A stretch of 64,000 bases of DNA, taken from positions 62,001-126,000 of the forward strand of contig NZ_SNUA01000003.1 in the NCBI RefSeq assembly GCF_004360225.1. Reading direction: 5' to 3'. The DNA comes from Alcanivorax sp. 24. Lineage in GTDB: Bacteria; Pseudomonadota; Gammaproteobacteria; Pseudomonadales; Alcanivoracaceae. This document shows, in pieces, positions 42,929 through 52,484 of the stretch (its first letter is position 1; every line of letters starts with the position of its first letter). The notes beneath the pieces were generated by a model that worked only from the letters and a program-made list of their open reading frames with translations, was not told the origin of the DNA and did no database searches. The translations under genes and the position numbers were made by a program.

Positions 42929-44647
42929 ATGAACGAGACGGAACTGACCGCCTTGCTGCGGGAAGACGGCGAAATCGTTACCGAACGGCTTGATCACTGG
43001 GCGAAGGTGGCCGGGGAAAGACCGTTCTTCCATTATGGCGAGGATGACGTCACCCTCACGTACGCGGACTTCGGCGAACGTACCGACCACATCGCCGGTA
43101 ACCTTGCTGCTCTGGGTATTGCCAAGGGGGACCGGGTCAGCGTCTTCACCTTGAACCCCATGGTGAGCGCGCTGATGATGTTCGGCATCTGGAAGGCCGG
43201 AGCCGTGTACTGTCCGGTGAATTTCAGTTACACCGGGCGGTTGCTCTCATACCAGCTCAATGACACCGCGCCGAAACTGCTGGTGACGGATCCGGCCCTG
43301 CTGGGCGCGGTCAATCAGGTCGCCGGTGATCTGGCGGCGGCGCCGTCGGTGATCGTCTACGATCCACCGGCCGATGCTCACGATCATGTGAGTCACCGTG
43401 AGGAGGTCGATAGCCGTTTCGCCGAGTCGTCCTGGGCGTCACTCATGGCGCCGGCCGCGCGGCCGGATATCACCATCTCCTTTGATGATCCGGCGAACGT
43501 GGTCTATACCTCCGGCACCACCGGACCGGCGAAGGGCGTACTGCAGCCATACCGATGGATGGCGCAGTACACGTTCAAACTGCGGCAACCGCTGACCCCG
43601 GACGACGTGGTCTACAACGATCTGCCCCTGTACCACGTCGGCGGGGCCATCGCCAATGTGGCGCGCGCCGCCTGGGTGGGCTGTGAAGTGGCGGTGTGGA
43701 ACCGTTTCAGTCCCGGTGATTTCTGGAAACGTGTCGCCTCCCGGGGAGCGACCACGGCGATTCTGTTGGATGTGATGATTCCCTGGTTGACCAAGGCGCC
43801 GGAAGGACCGGATGACCGGCGCAATACCCTGAACAAGGTGCACATGCAGCCGTTGCCTGAGCATCACGCTCTGGTGGCGCGCCGGTTCGGGCTGGATTTT
43901 GTCACCGCCGGGTTTGGACAAACCGAGTCGGGTTCACCGCTTGGCCTGCTGTTCGAGGAGACCGCCGAAGGTGAAGGCACGCCGGCGGACTTGTACCGGG
44001 GGCGCTCCCACGAGCAGGTTAAACAGCGGGCCGCGGCGGCGGGCATGGCGGTCCTGCCCGGCGGAGAGAATCGGCCCAGACGGCTGATGGGGGATCCGAC
44101 GCCGTTCATGGAAGTGGCGGTGCTGGATCACCAGGACCAGCGATGTGGCCCCAGCGAACCGGGCCAGTTGGCGGTGCGGCCGAAACTGCCAGGCCTGATC
44201 ATGAGCGAGTATCTGGGCAAGCCGGAGGCCACCGTGGCGGCCTGGCGCAACCTGTGGTTTCATACCGGCGACGCGGCGGTGCAACTGGAAGATGGCATGT
44301 TCGCCTTCCTGGATCGCCTGGGTGACCGGATTCGGGTGCGTGGCGAAAACCTGTCCTCATTCCAGGTGGAGGATTTGCTCAATCAACATGCCTCGGTGGC
44401 ACTGGCCGCGGTATTCGCCATCGCCAGCAGTGAGGGCGATGAGGATGACGTGGTGGCTTATGTGACGGCGGCGGATGGTGCGCGGCTCAGTGAGCAGGCC
44501 TTGCACGACTTCGCCGCGGAGACCATGCCCAAATACATGCGGCCGCGCTATATCCGGCTGATTGATGAGATTCCACGTACTCCCACCAATAAGATCGAGA
44601 AGTACAAGTTACGTGCGCGAATCCTGAAGGAGTTGGGAAGGGAGTAG
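42929..44647 (+). CDS. CaiC-like AMP-binding CoA ligase
   Basis: A protein of 572 residues with YTSGTTGPAKGVLQP, the GFGQTESGSPLG segment, FHTGDAAVQLEDGMFAFLDRLGDRIR hinge and C-terminal PRTPTNKIEKYKLR carrying the catalytic Lys. It resembles crotonobetaine/carnitine-CoA ligases and other mid-size acid ligases. It follows the carboxylase by 52 bp and precedes TetR by 2 bp, so the three genes form one operon: activate an acid, carboxylate its CoA ester, sense a product. Confidence 0.92.
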   Translation: MNETELTALLREDGEIVTERLDHWAKVAGERPFFHYGEDDVTLTYADFGERTDHIAGNLAALGIAKGDRVSVFTLNPMVSALMMFGIWKAGAVYCPVNFSYTGRLLSYQLNDTAPKLLVTDPALLGAVNQVAGDLAAAPSVIVYDPPADAHDHVSHREEVDSRFAESSWASLMAPAARPDITISFDDPANVVYTSGTTGPAKGVLQPYRWMAQYTFKLRQPLTPDDVVYNDLPLYHVGGAIANVARAAWVGCEVAVWNRFSPGDFWKRVASRGATTAILLDVMIPWLTKAPEGPDDRRNTLNKVHMQPLPEHHALVARRFGLDFVTAGFGQTESGSPLGLLFEETAEGEGTPADLYRGRSHEQVKQRAAAAGMAVLPGGENRPRRLMGDPTPFMEVAVLDHQDQRCGPSEPGQLAVRPKLPGLIMSEYLGKPEATVAAWRNLWFHTGDAAVQLEDGMFAFLDRLGDRIRVRGENLSSFQVEDLLNQHASVALAAVFAIASSEGDEDDVVAYVTAADGARLSEQALHDFAAETMPKYMRPRYIRLIDEIPRTPTNKIEKYKLRARILKELGRE

Positions 44648-44649
44648 CA

Positions 44650-45297
44650 ATGATGTCCGATCGTGCCACGAAACCGGCTTGCGGAAAGAGTCGGCCGGCC
44701 TGGGCGGTGGCGCGTCGGCGCCGGGCAGGGGAGGAACACCCCATGCGCACGGTGCTGTTGGAGGCGGCGGCCCGGGCCTTCGCCCGCTCCGGGTACGGCG
44801 GCACCTCCATTGGCGCGATCACCGCCGAGGCCGAGGTCTCCCGGCCAGCGTTCTATGCCTACTTTGCCTCGAAGCGGGAGGCCTTCCTCGAAGTCGTCGC
44901 GGCGTTACGCGACGAATTTCTTGCCGCCCATGAATTCCCCGGCATTGACGATCCCTACGAACTGGGACGAGCCGCTACCCGCGCCTTCCTTGCCGCCCAT
45001 GCCGCCAACGCGGCGCTGCTCACGGTGGTGGAGCACCAAGCGGAAGGGGATGAGGAAGTGCGTGCCATGCGTGACGAGATGCGGCGTCGCCCGGCCCGGC
45101 GCATGGCACATTATGTCGAACGGTTGGTGGCGGAAGGCCGGGCCGACCCGGTGGCCGACCCGGAGTTGCTGGCGGGGGTGATGAACGCGACTTTCACCCG
45201 CTTCGCGCGAGAGCTGCCCGACGACGACGCCGCCTTCGAACAGAAGGTGGAAGAGTTCACCGCCATTTATCTGAGACTGATCGGCGTGCGTGGATAA
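44650..45297 (+). CDS. TetR-family regulator of the carboxylase operon
   Basis: A protein of 215 residues with a basic N-terminal extension of about 30 residues and the TetR helix-turn-helix at about 33-80 (TVLLEAAARAFARSGYGGTSIGAITAEAEVSRPAFYAYFASKREAFLE). AAGGGAG lies 6 bases before ATG 44650; the next codon is also ATG. As last gene of the operon it probably represses its own promoter at 39592-39609 until an acyl-CoA binds. Confidence 0.9.
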   Translation: MMSDRATKPACGKSRPAWAVARRRRAGEEHPMRTVLLEAAARAFARSGYGGTSIGAITAEAEVSRPAFYAYFASKREAFLEVVAALRDEFLAAHEFPGIDDPYELGRAATRAFLAAHAANAALLTVVEHQAEGDEEVRAMRDEMRRRPARRMAHYVERLVAEGRADPVADPELLAGVMNATFTRFARELPDDDAAFEQKVEEFTAIYLRLIGVRG

Positions 45298-45410
45298 CAA
45301 CGGTATCGGGATACGAGGCAAGGTTTGACGATCCCTCCTGCAGTTTCATCTGGACCGTGGGGCTGTATCACGACCTGATGGCACTTCTAGCGGTTGAACA
45401 GAGCGGGCTC

Positions 45411-46418
45411 TTACACATGCGGCTGCTCTCTGAAGCGCCGGGGGGACACCCCAAACCAGTTCTTGAAGGCGCGATGAAAGGTACTGAGGTCGGCGTAGCC
45501 CAATTCCTCGGCGATACTATCGGTGCGCCAGCCCTGAACGATCATGCGTTGCAGAGTGCGGGTTTTCAGCACGGAGATCTTAAGTTGCCGAAAGCTGGTG
45601 TCATGTTCACGCAAGTGACGTTGCAGCACGCGTTTGTGCAACCCCAGTGCCAGGGCCACATCGTCAATGGTGCGGAGCGCCGGCCGGTCGTCATCAATCA
45701 GTTCCTTGATACCGTCGATGAAGGTTTGCCGGCGGCGCTTGGCACGAATCAGCCCTTCAGCGTAACTGAGATTGATCTGGTAGAGGTGCTCATCACGTTC
45801 ACTGACCGGTGCCGCCATGGCCTCGCCATCCATTTCCAGAAAGAAGTTACCGGAATGGCCCAGGCAGGGGCAGTTCAACGCCTGGCCGATAGGTTCCGCC
45901 GCCATCCCTTCGGGGACAAAGAAACGCCGCACCCGGAGTCGATGATTGGTGACCGTGCGCAGCAGCCCCAGCGTTTGCGTGACAATGGACAGCACCTGTT
46001 GATTGGAGACCACCACGGCATCCGGTGCCGGAACGTATTCGCAGCGTACCAGCCGGTTCGTGGACACCGGGTGGATCCGGTACTGGCCACTGTCGCTGAG
46101 CAGGGGCTGGTAGTCCACCATGTGGCGTAATGCCTGCAGTGCGGTCGGGCTGTGCAGCATGATCGGCAGCAGCACACCGCCGGTGCGCGGGCTCTGGCGG
46201 CGCGCCACGTCGATGCCGAGTAGTGGGTTATGGCTGATGGCGCTGGCGCGATGCCACAGGGTGCGGGTGGCTTCGATGCCGAGGTGATGGCCGTCGATAA
46301 TTTGCCCTTAACGAATCTCATGGATTCCGGTGCCCAGTTGCCGGGTATCGAGGCCGACTTTCTCGAACGCTTGCAACAGTCCGGAAACCCACAAATGGGC
46401 CACGTGAAAATGATTCAT
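45411..46418 (-). pseudogene. AraC-family regulator interrupted by an in-frame TAA at codon 37
   Basis: Reading from the ATG at 46418 (AGGAGG upstream) gives MNHFHVAHLWVSGLLQAFEK ... GIHEIR, then TAA at 46310-46308, then in the same frame GQIIDGHHLGIEATRTLWH and on without break to the stop at 45411: 335 codons, the usual length for an AraC protein with an arabinose-binding-like domain. The C-terminal helix-turn-helix (IAEELGYADLSTFHRAFKNWFGVSPRRFRE) is intact. A single base change explains it; a shorter protein could start at an internal codon (ATG 46208 or earlier). It is convergent with TetR and divergent from the TauD-family gene. Confidence 0.85.
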
Positions 46419-46582
46419 GGTTTGCCTCCTGCTCAGCCAAGCATAACCAGAGCGGGCCGGACACGGTTAGTGGCGGGGCGGACAGGTGTCGTCAACTGCA
46501 AATAATGCTCGCTTTCCAGCAATGTATTGGCCGGCGGGCTCCCGCATAGTCGTTCACATGATAAATAGAACAGGAGCGAGTA

Positions 46583-47419
46583 ATGTCATTCACCGTGAGC
46601 CCCACCGGTGCCGCCTGCGGCGCCATGATTAACGGACTGGATTTGTCCCGCCCCTTGGACTCGGCCACGGTGGCTGCGGTCCGCGAGGTTTGGCTGGAAC
46701 ACAAGGTAGTGGTATTCCCCGATCAGAGTTTGTCGGATGATGACCTGGAACGGTTCAGCCGTTATTTCGGTGACTTCGCCGGCGACCCCTACATTGCTTC
46801 CATGGAAGACCGGCCCAATATCATCGAGTTGCGCCGCACCGCCGATGAAACGTCACCGATTTTCGCCGACAGCTGGCACACAGACTGGAGCTTCGGTGAA
46901 ACTCCGCCGGCGGCCACTATTCTGTATGGCATCACTATTCCACCTCATGGTGGGAATACGGATTTCATTAACCAGGAATTGGCATTACGGGAAATGCCGG
47001 AGGAACTGCGGCGGCGGTTGCGGGATAAGGTGGCCTTGCACTCGGCGCAGCGGGCCTACGCGCCGGACGGGATCTATGGCGAGCAGGATTCCGGGAAGGG
47101 GAGAGGATTCAAGATCCTGGCCTCCGATGAAGCCTACAAAGTGCAACCGCACCCAATCATCCGCCCGCACCCGGAAACAGGCAATGAGTCGATCTTCGGC
47201 TGTATCGGTTACATCCTCGGATTCCAGGACATGGATCCGGACGACAGCATGGCGCTGTTGATGGACCTGTATCGCTGGCAAACCCGTGAGCAATTCCAGT
47301 ATCAGCATGAATGGCAACCGGGCATGCTGGTGATGTGGGATAACCGGGCGGTTTTGCATAAAGCCAATGGTGGCTATGAAGGCCATGAGCGGGTACTGCA
47401 CCGGACGGTCATCAAGTAG
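46583..47419 (+). CDS. TauD/TfdA-family Fe(II)/2-oxoglutarate dioxygenase
   Basis: A protein of 278 residues. Iron ligands: His99 and Asp101 (SWHTDWSF) and a distal His, probably His273 in LHRTVIK. The 2-oxoglutarate-binding Arg is probably in the same end segment. It hydroxylates a small organic acid or sulfonate; taurine is only one possibility and no sulfonate transporter is near. ATG follows CAGGAG. The broken AraC gene is divergent, with 164 bp between them lacking clear signals. Confidence 0.9.
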   Translation: MSFTVSPTGAACGAMINGLDLSRPLDSATVAAVREVWLEHKVVVFPDQSLSDDDLERFSRYFGDFAGDPYIASMEDRPNIIELRRTADETSPIFADSWHTDWSFGETPPAATILYGITIPPHGGNTDFINQELALREMPEELRRRLRDKVALHSAQRAYAPDGIYGEQDSGKGRGFKILASDEAYKVQPHPIIRPHPETGNESIFGCIGYILGFQDMDPDDSMALLMDLYRWQTREQFQYQHEWQPGMLVMWDNRAVLHKANGGYEGHERVLHRTVIK

Positions 47420-47498
47420 CCCCCTGATTAAAACAGAGACCTGATCGCATGATCCAAACGCCACGCCTCCGGCCAATAGCACTACAAAGGCGGCTGTT

Positions 47499-48233
47499 AT
47501 GACTGACCTGACTTCATTCGTGCCGCTGTTGGCGGAGGCGGTTTGCCGGCACAAGACATTGCCGCCACTACCGCCGGGTTTGACCGAGATGGAAGGCTAT
47601 CAACTGGCGCGTCAGCTGGCGCAAGCCGTGGTCGGGGAGAAGGCCCTCCACGCGCTGAAAGCAGGGCTGACCGACCCGCGTATACAAGCCCATCTGGGAT
47701 TGTATGAGGTCATGTTGGGGCATCTTTATCCGAATAGACGTCTGCAATCGGGGGCTCGTCTGTCCCGCCGTGGCAAGGCCATGATCGAGTGCGAGCTGGC
47801 GGTTTTCGTGGATGCCGGAGGGCGGCCGGTGTCGGTGGCGCCGGCGCTGGAGTTCGTCAATGTGGATTTCGCCCGGTCGGAGGACCTGACGCCGCCCAAT
47901 CTGGCGGCGATCAATCTGGGTGCGGATGCCTTTCTGGTGGGAGAAACACAGCCATGGAATGACGCCACGCTGGCCAGTCTGGACACCATCCGGATTGAAC
48001 TGTACCGGGATGAGGCGCTGTTGCTGGAGGCACCGGCCAACAGTTCCCTTGGCGGTGCCGTTGATGGATCACAATGGATGCTCGACAAGGCGCGCCAGCT
48101 GGGCTGGTCTCTGGACGGCGAAACACTGCTGATGACCGGCACCGTGGGCAAGCCGCTGGCGTTCGTGCCAGGGGTCTACCGCGCTGACTACGGGCCGCTG
48201 GGCTCGTTGTCGTTCACCATTGATGATCAATAG
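47499..48233 (+). CDS. 2-keto-4-pentenoate hydratase-like protein
   Basis: A protein of 244 residues with the fold of the fumarylacetoacetate hydrolase/4-oxalocrotonate decarboxylase group: GARLSRRGKAMIECELAVFV contains the metal-binding Glu pair typical of the family, and EFVNVDFARSEDLTPPNLAAINLGADAFLVG the later strand. Probably hydrates or decarboxylates a 2-oxo-enoate in ring-cleavage metabolism. It lies 79 bp after the dioxygenase gene and ends 10 bp from the convergent CoA ligase. Confidence 0.85.
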   Translation: MTDLTSFVPLLAEAVCRHKTLPPLPPGLTEMEGYQLARQLAQAVVGEKALHALKAGLTDPRIQAHLGLYEVMLGHLYPNRRLQSGARLSRRGKAMIECELAVFVDAGGRPVSVAPALEFVNVDFARSEDLTPPNLAAINLGADAFLVGETQPWNDATLASLDTIRIELYRDEALLLEAPANSSLGGAVDGSQWMLDKARQLGWSLDGETLLMTGTVGKPLAFVPGVYRADYGPLGSLSFTIDDQ

Positions 48234-48243
48234 CAAAGGCGGC

Positions 48244-49800
48244 TCAACTGACCTGCCGTTCGCGTCCGCCCCAGTGTTCCTCGCGCAGCTTGTACTTGAG
48301 CAGCTTGCCGGCGGGAGACAACGGCAGCTCGGTGCGCACTTCCAGACTGCGAGGAATCTTGTAGTTGGCGATCAGCGTTTTGCAGTGGACCATCAATTCA
48401 TCCAGCTCCAGCGCGCCTCCATCCTGCAATACCACCGCGGCGTGGACACGTTCGCCCCAGTCGCCATCGGGAATGCCGATCACCGCGCATTGGGCCACTT
48501 GCGGTAGCTGCAGTACCGCTTCTTCCACTTCGGCGGAATAAACGTTCTCGCCACCGGTGACGATCATGTCCTTGATCCGGTCGACCACATAGACAAAGCC
48601 GTCTTCGTCCATGTAGCCGGCGTCACCGGTGTGCATCCAGCCGCCGCGCAGGGCGTCGTTGGTTTGTTCCGGTTTGTTCCAGTAACCCTGCATGACCACG
48701 GGGCCGCGCACCACGATCTCTCCGCGGGTCCGGGCTGGCACGGGCTCATCGTTGTCGTCGACGATGCGCATTTCCACCATTGGTAAAGGACGGCCGGCGG
48801 ACATCATCTTGCCGCTGCGGAAACCTTCCTCGGTGTGCCAGTCCGGAGTGAGGATGGAGACCGTCGGGGACAATTCCGTCATGCCGTAGGCTTGCAGGAA
48901 GCGGGCCTGGGGCAATGCCTCACGGGCGCGGTTCAACAAAGTGCTGTCGATTGGCGACGCGCCGTAAAGCAGATGTTTGAGACTGCTCAGGTCGTATTGC
49001 GCGAAGTCCGGATGGCTCAACACCATGCGGATCATGGTGGGCACCAGGAAGGCCTCCAGAATGCGCTCCTGCTGGATCGCCTTCAGCACCGCCAACGGCT
49101 CGAACATGGGAATGATGACACTGGTATTCAGACGCGCCGTGGCTTGCAGGATCAACCCTGTTCCGGCCACATGGAAAGTCGGTGCCGCGTGCAGCGTCAC
49201 CGAGCGGTAGGGCATGCCGGACACCGCCTGGGAACCCAACCCGTCAATGTACAGGTTGGTGTGGCTGAGCATGACGCCCTTGGGTTTGCCGGTGGTACCA
49301 CCGGTGTACATCACCGCCGCCAGATCATCGCCGTGACGATGGGTGTCCGCCACCGGCGTGCTGCCGGCGATCAGGGCTTCGAAATCATGGGTGCCGGCGG
49401 GGGCGCTTTTATCGCCGGCATAAATGACGGTTTTCAACGAGCGGGACCCTTGCCGCAGTTCCTCAAGCAAAGGCAAAAAGGTATCGTCCACTACCAGAAT
49501 AGTGCTGTCGCAGTCGTCCAGGGAGTAAATGATTTCCTGCGGACTCCAGCGGATGTTGACCGGATTGATCACGCCACCGGCCCAGAAAGTCGCGTAGATG
49601 GCTTCCATGTACCGGTCGGAATTGAGACTCAGAATGGCGACACGGTCACCGGTGCCGAGCCCCAGTGCCTTCAAACCGCCCGCCAGCCGCGAAACCCGCG
49701 AAACCAGATCGCGGTAGCTTTGCCGTCGGTCGCCGTACACAGTGGCGGTGCGTTCAGGCACTTCCAGAAGCGCTTTGTGCAAGGGCTGAGTAAGGTACAT
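48244..49800 (-). CDS. AMP-binding acyl-CoA synthetase (paralogue of 13377-14948)
   Basis: A protein of 518 residues with VMYTGGTTGKPKGVMLSH, the QAYGMTELSPTVSI motif, HTGDAGYMDEDGFVYVVDR and C-terminal LSPAGKLLKYKLR. Its opening MYLTQPLHKALLEVPERT matches the 13377 protein nearly word for word, so the two are recent paralogues or one subfamily. GGAGG precedes the ATG. It is convergent with the hydratase gene and in line with an MFS gene 130 bp upstream. Confidence 0.92.
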   Translation of the reverse strand: MYLTQPLHKALLEVPERTATVYGDRRQSYRDLVSRVSRLAGGLKALGLGTGDRVAILSLNSDRYMEAIYATFWAGGVINPVNIRWSPQEIIYSLDDCDSTILVVDDTFLPLLEELRQGSRSLKTVIYAGDKSAPAGTHDFEALIAGSTPVADTHRHGDDLAAVMYTGGTTGKPKGVMLSHTNLYIDGLGSQAVSGMPYRSVTLHAAPTFHVAGTGLILQATARLNTSVIIPMFEPLAVLKAIQQERILEAFLVPTMIRMVLSHPDFAQYDLSSLKHLLYGASPIDSTLLNRAREALPQARFLQAYGMTELSPTVSILTPDWHTEEGFRSGKMMSAGRPLPMVEMRIVDDNDEPVPARTRGEIVVRGPVVMQGYWNKPEQTNDALRGGWMHTGDAGYMDEDGFVYVVDRIKDMIVTGGENVYSAEVEEAVLQLPQVAQCAVIGIPDGDWGERVHAAVVLQDGGALELDELMVHCKTLIANYKIPRSLEVRTELPLSPAGKLLKYKLREEHWGGRERQVS

Positions 49801-49893
49801 GGGGCCTCCTGGCGTTTTATTGTTAGCGGGTCCCGCGGTCCGGGTTCGCGGATCGGTGACGGACCGGACAGCGCTTCTGAAACTAGAAGAGCC

Positions 49894-49925
49894 ACGATGG
49901 CCGAGCCATCGTCGAAAGCGACGAT
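49894..49925 (-). terminator. Overlapping hairpins after the MFS gene
   Basis: ATCGTCG/CGACGAT (49908-49925) and ACGATGGC/GCCATCGT (49894-49912) are perfect stems sharing bases, so only one can form at a time. They lie just after the MFS stop (49931) in the 130-bp gap before the ligase gene. The T-run is poor, so a terminator role is only likely. Confidence 0.4.
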
Positions 49926-49930
49926 TTGCC

Positions 49931-51118
49931 TCAGGTGCTGGCGGCCTCCGCCCGTGATGTCCCGGTGGCAGGGAAGATCAACGCGGCAACGAATGTCAGT
50001 GTGGCGAAACAGGCCAGCACCAGATAGAGCCCGAGCAGGCCATGGCGCGGCTCCAGATAAGCAATCATCGGGATCGCCGCCGCACTGGCGCCGAACGACA
50101 GGAAGTAACGCAAAGCAAAGACTCGTGACTGCCAACGCGGCGCGACGAAACGCGCGACCATGGCATCGTTTACGGTCACCTGACCGAAAACGGCGAACAT
50201 GAACAGGGCTCCGAACAAAACCACGGTGCCGCCCTGGCCGAAAGCCAGCATCACCAGTAAGGGTGCCTGGCAGAGCGTAAGGATAACGAATGGCGCCTTG
50301 AGGCTCAGCCGGTCGATCAGGCGGCCCATGATCAACTGTGCGACAGCCCCGAAGGCGTAGGCGAGACTGACCACGATCCCCAGAGTGTCCGGAGAGTCGA
50401 TAAGCGTGGCCAGACGGTCCTGAAACAGCTTTGGGTAGGTCACGGTGCTGGCATTGAACACTACGCCACCGGTGGCCGTGACCATGGCCAGCACGATGAA
50501 TACCCGGCGCATGGAAATACCGCTGCCGGCACTGTCCCGCGCCGTCGTATTCCGTGTCAGGTGGGGCGGGGGATGTTCGCCGACACAGAACAGGAACCCG
50601 ATCCCGGTCAGGATCGACACGGCGCCGGGCAAGATGAACGCGGCCCGCCAGCCGAAGCGAGCGGTAAGGAAGCCGGTCAACAAAGCGGCAAACGCCACGC
50701 CGAGGTTGCCCCACATCCCGTTTATGCCGATCTCTCGTCCCGGGTTCTCGGCGTGCGACACCAGCATTGCCGTGCCCACGGGATGATAGATGGCGGCAAA
50801 TACACCGATCAGAGTGAGTCCGGCCACCAGCACCGGCACGTCCTTCGCCAGGCCGGTGATCAGTGCCGCTGCGCCAATACCGAAGAAGAACATCAGCATC
50901 ATCCGGCGTCGGCTCCACAGGTCTCCAAGCCATCCGGCGGGCAGTGAGCAGGCGCCGAAGGCGATGAATCCGCCCAGCGACAGGCCGATCATCTCGGCGT
51001 ATCCGAGCCCGAAACCCGAGGTCATGCCGAGCACGGCGGCGGGAAAAATCAACATGAACATGTGGTCGATGACATGGGCGGCGTTGATGAATCTGATGAC
51101 GGTCCTGGGGTGGTTCAT
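49931..51118 (-). CDS. MFS transporter
   Basis: A 12-segment transporter of 395 residues. The start MNHPRTVIRFINAAHVIDHMFMLIFPAAV and the loop motif AGWLGDLWSRRRMML (segment 2-3 signature) are visible. It is divergent from an AraC gene of the NimR type, a pairing known from E. coli nimT-nimR, where the transporter exports a small nitro-heterocycle; here the substrate is unknown. The 3' neighbour is the CoA ligase. Confidence 0.9.
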   Translation of the reverse strand: MNHPRTVIRFINAAHVIDHMFMLIFPAAVLGMTSGFGLGYAEMIGLSLGGFIAFGACSLPAGWLGDLWSRRRMMLMFFFGIGAAALITGLAKDVPVLVAGLTLIGVFAAIYHPVGTAMLVSHAENPGREIGINGMWGNLGVAFAALLTGFLTARFGWRAAFILPGAVSILTGIGFLFCVGEHPPPHLTRNTTARDSAGSGISMRRVFIVLAMVTATGGVVFNASTVTYPKLFQDRLATLIDSPDTLGIVVSLAYAFGAVAQLIMGRLIDRLSLKAPFVILTLCQAPLLVMLAFGQGGTVVLFGALFMFAVFGQVTVNDAMVARFVAPRWQSRVFALRYFLSFGASAAAIPMIAYLEPRHGLLGLYLVLACFATLTFVAALIFPATGTSRAEAAST

Positions 51119-51240
51119 GGCACCTGGTCTTTGGCTATGGCTGCTGTGAGGGCATTGATGGAAACCAATGGGGTGTTCGAGCGCTCCATGATAGATTGTC
51201 CTTAATCTTCGTATCAGACAGTGAAGTCATCGAAACGGAC

Positions 51241-52029
51241 ATGTTGATTGATCACGCCTCCAGTGCCCCATTCGCCGCCGTTGCTCTCGATTACTCCGAT
51301 GGCTGGCGGGTATCACGTCATTCTCACCGGCAGGCACAGTTCCTTTACGCCGCCAGCGGTTTGATGCGGGTGATCAGTCAGCAGGGGGCCTGGGTCATTC
51401 CACCGACCAGAGGCGTGTGGATTCCCCCTTATGTCGAGCACGAAATCGTGATGTCCGGGGTGGTGCGCATGCGCACGCTGTTTATTGACCGGAGCCGGGC
51501 GCCGTCGCCCATGCCGGAGTGTTGCGTGCTGGCGGTGACCCCATTGCTGCGGGAGATGATTCTGCGGGCCGTTGATCTGGAGCTGCGGCCTCGGCGGGAC
51601 ACGTTCTACCAGCGTTTGCAGGCATTGATTCTGAGCGAAATTTTCAGTCTCGAATCGATGCCGCTGCATTTGCCAATGCCCCGCGATCGGCGCTTGCAGG
51701 TGATTTGCCAGGCCCTTATGGCGGCGCCGCGGCAGGATTGGACCCTGGACGACTGGGGGCTGGAAGTCGGCGCCAGCGCCCGCACGCTGTCGCGACTGTT
51801 CACGCAGGAACTGGGTATGAGTTTCGGCGAGTGGCGGCAACGACTGCGCCTGACCGAGGCTTTGCCGCGCTTGCTGGCCGGTGACGGCGTGCAAAAAGTG
51901 GCGCGGGATCTGGGCTATGGCAGTAGCCGAGCCTTCAGCAGCATGTTTCGCCGCTTGTTGGGGGCAACACCTAGCGACTATCTCAGACACCACGCCTCGG
52001 GTAATTACAGCAAAGGTCACGGAGTGTGA
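51241..52029 (+). CDS. AraC-family regulator with N-terminal cupin (NimR-like)
   Basis: A protein of 262 residues from ATG 51241; a TTG at 51196 would add 15 residues. The N-terminal cupin has HSHRQAQFLYAASG and PPTRGVWIPPYVEHEI, and the C-terminal helix-turn-helix pair ends in VARDLGYGSSRAFSSMFRRLLGATPSDYLR. Divergent to the MFS transporter across a 122-bp gap, it most likely controls that gene. No operator is obvious. Confidence 0.9.
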   Translation: MLIDHASSAPFAAVALDYSDGWRVSRHSHRQAQFLYAASGLMRVISQQGAWVIPPTRGVWIPPYVEHEIVMSGVVRMRTLFIDRSRAPSPMPECCVLAVTPLLREMILRAVDLELRPRRDTFYQRLQALILSEIFSLESMPLHLPMPRDRRLQVICQALMAAPRQDWTLDDWGLEVGASARTLSRLFTQELGMSFGEWRQRLRLTEALPRLLAGDGVQKVARDLGYGSSRAFSSMFRRLLGATPSDYLRHHASGNYSKGHGV

Positions 52030-52121
52030 TCGCGAACAATTAGCGCTTGTTTTGCTTGGGGCGCGGATGAACGTCGTATCATGCCATCGATCTTGAACAG
52101 ACTCTCAATCAGGAGAAGGTT

Positions 52122-52412
52122 ATGACCGCCTACATCGTATTGATGAAAGAAACCACCCATGACCCGGCGGAACTGGAGATTTACGCCCGAGGCGCCAAGG
52201 CCGCCCGGGGGGACCATCCGATCACCCCGCTGGCGTTCTACGGTGATCTGGAAGTGCTGGAAGGGCCGGCCATGGAGGGCGCGGTCATTCTCCAGTTCCC
52301 GGACGTGGAGGCGGCACGCGCCTGGTATCACAGTCCCGCCTACCAGGAAGCCATGCAGCACCGGGTCAAGGGCGCGGATTGGCACGTGTTCATCGTAAAA
52401 GGGGTGGCCTGA
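52122..52412 (+). CDS. DUF1330 family protein
   Basis: A small ferredoxin-like-fold protein of 96 residues. Typical stretches are AYIVLMKETTHDPAELEIYA, EVLEGPAMEGAVILQFPDVEAARAWYHSPAYQEA and the RVKGADW end. Members are small dimeric proteins of unknown function, sometimes near stress or aromatic-degradation genes. CAGGAGAAGG precedes the ATG. It follows the NimR-like gene by 92 bp. Confidence 0.85.
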   Translation: MTAYIVLMKETTHDPAELEIYARGAKAARGDHPITPLAFYGDLEVLEGPAMEGAVILQFPDVEAARAWYHSPAYQEAMQHRVKGADWHVFIVKGVA

Positions 52413-52484
52413 GGGCTTGCCATCGGCGTCGACGCGGCGCAGCTTAACAAGCTGGCCGAACCTTGAGCCGCCTGGAGTCCGCCC

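Noticed and set aside
46583-47419. Naming the dioxygenase tauD
   Set aside because: Family motifs fit, but no taurine transporter or sulfonate genes are near and specificity residues cannot be judged.
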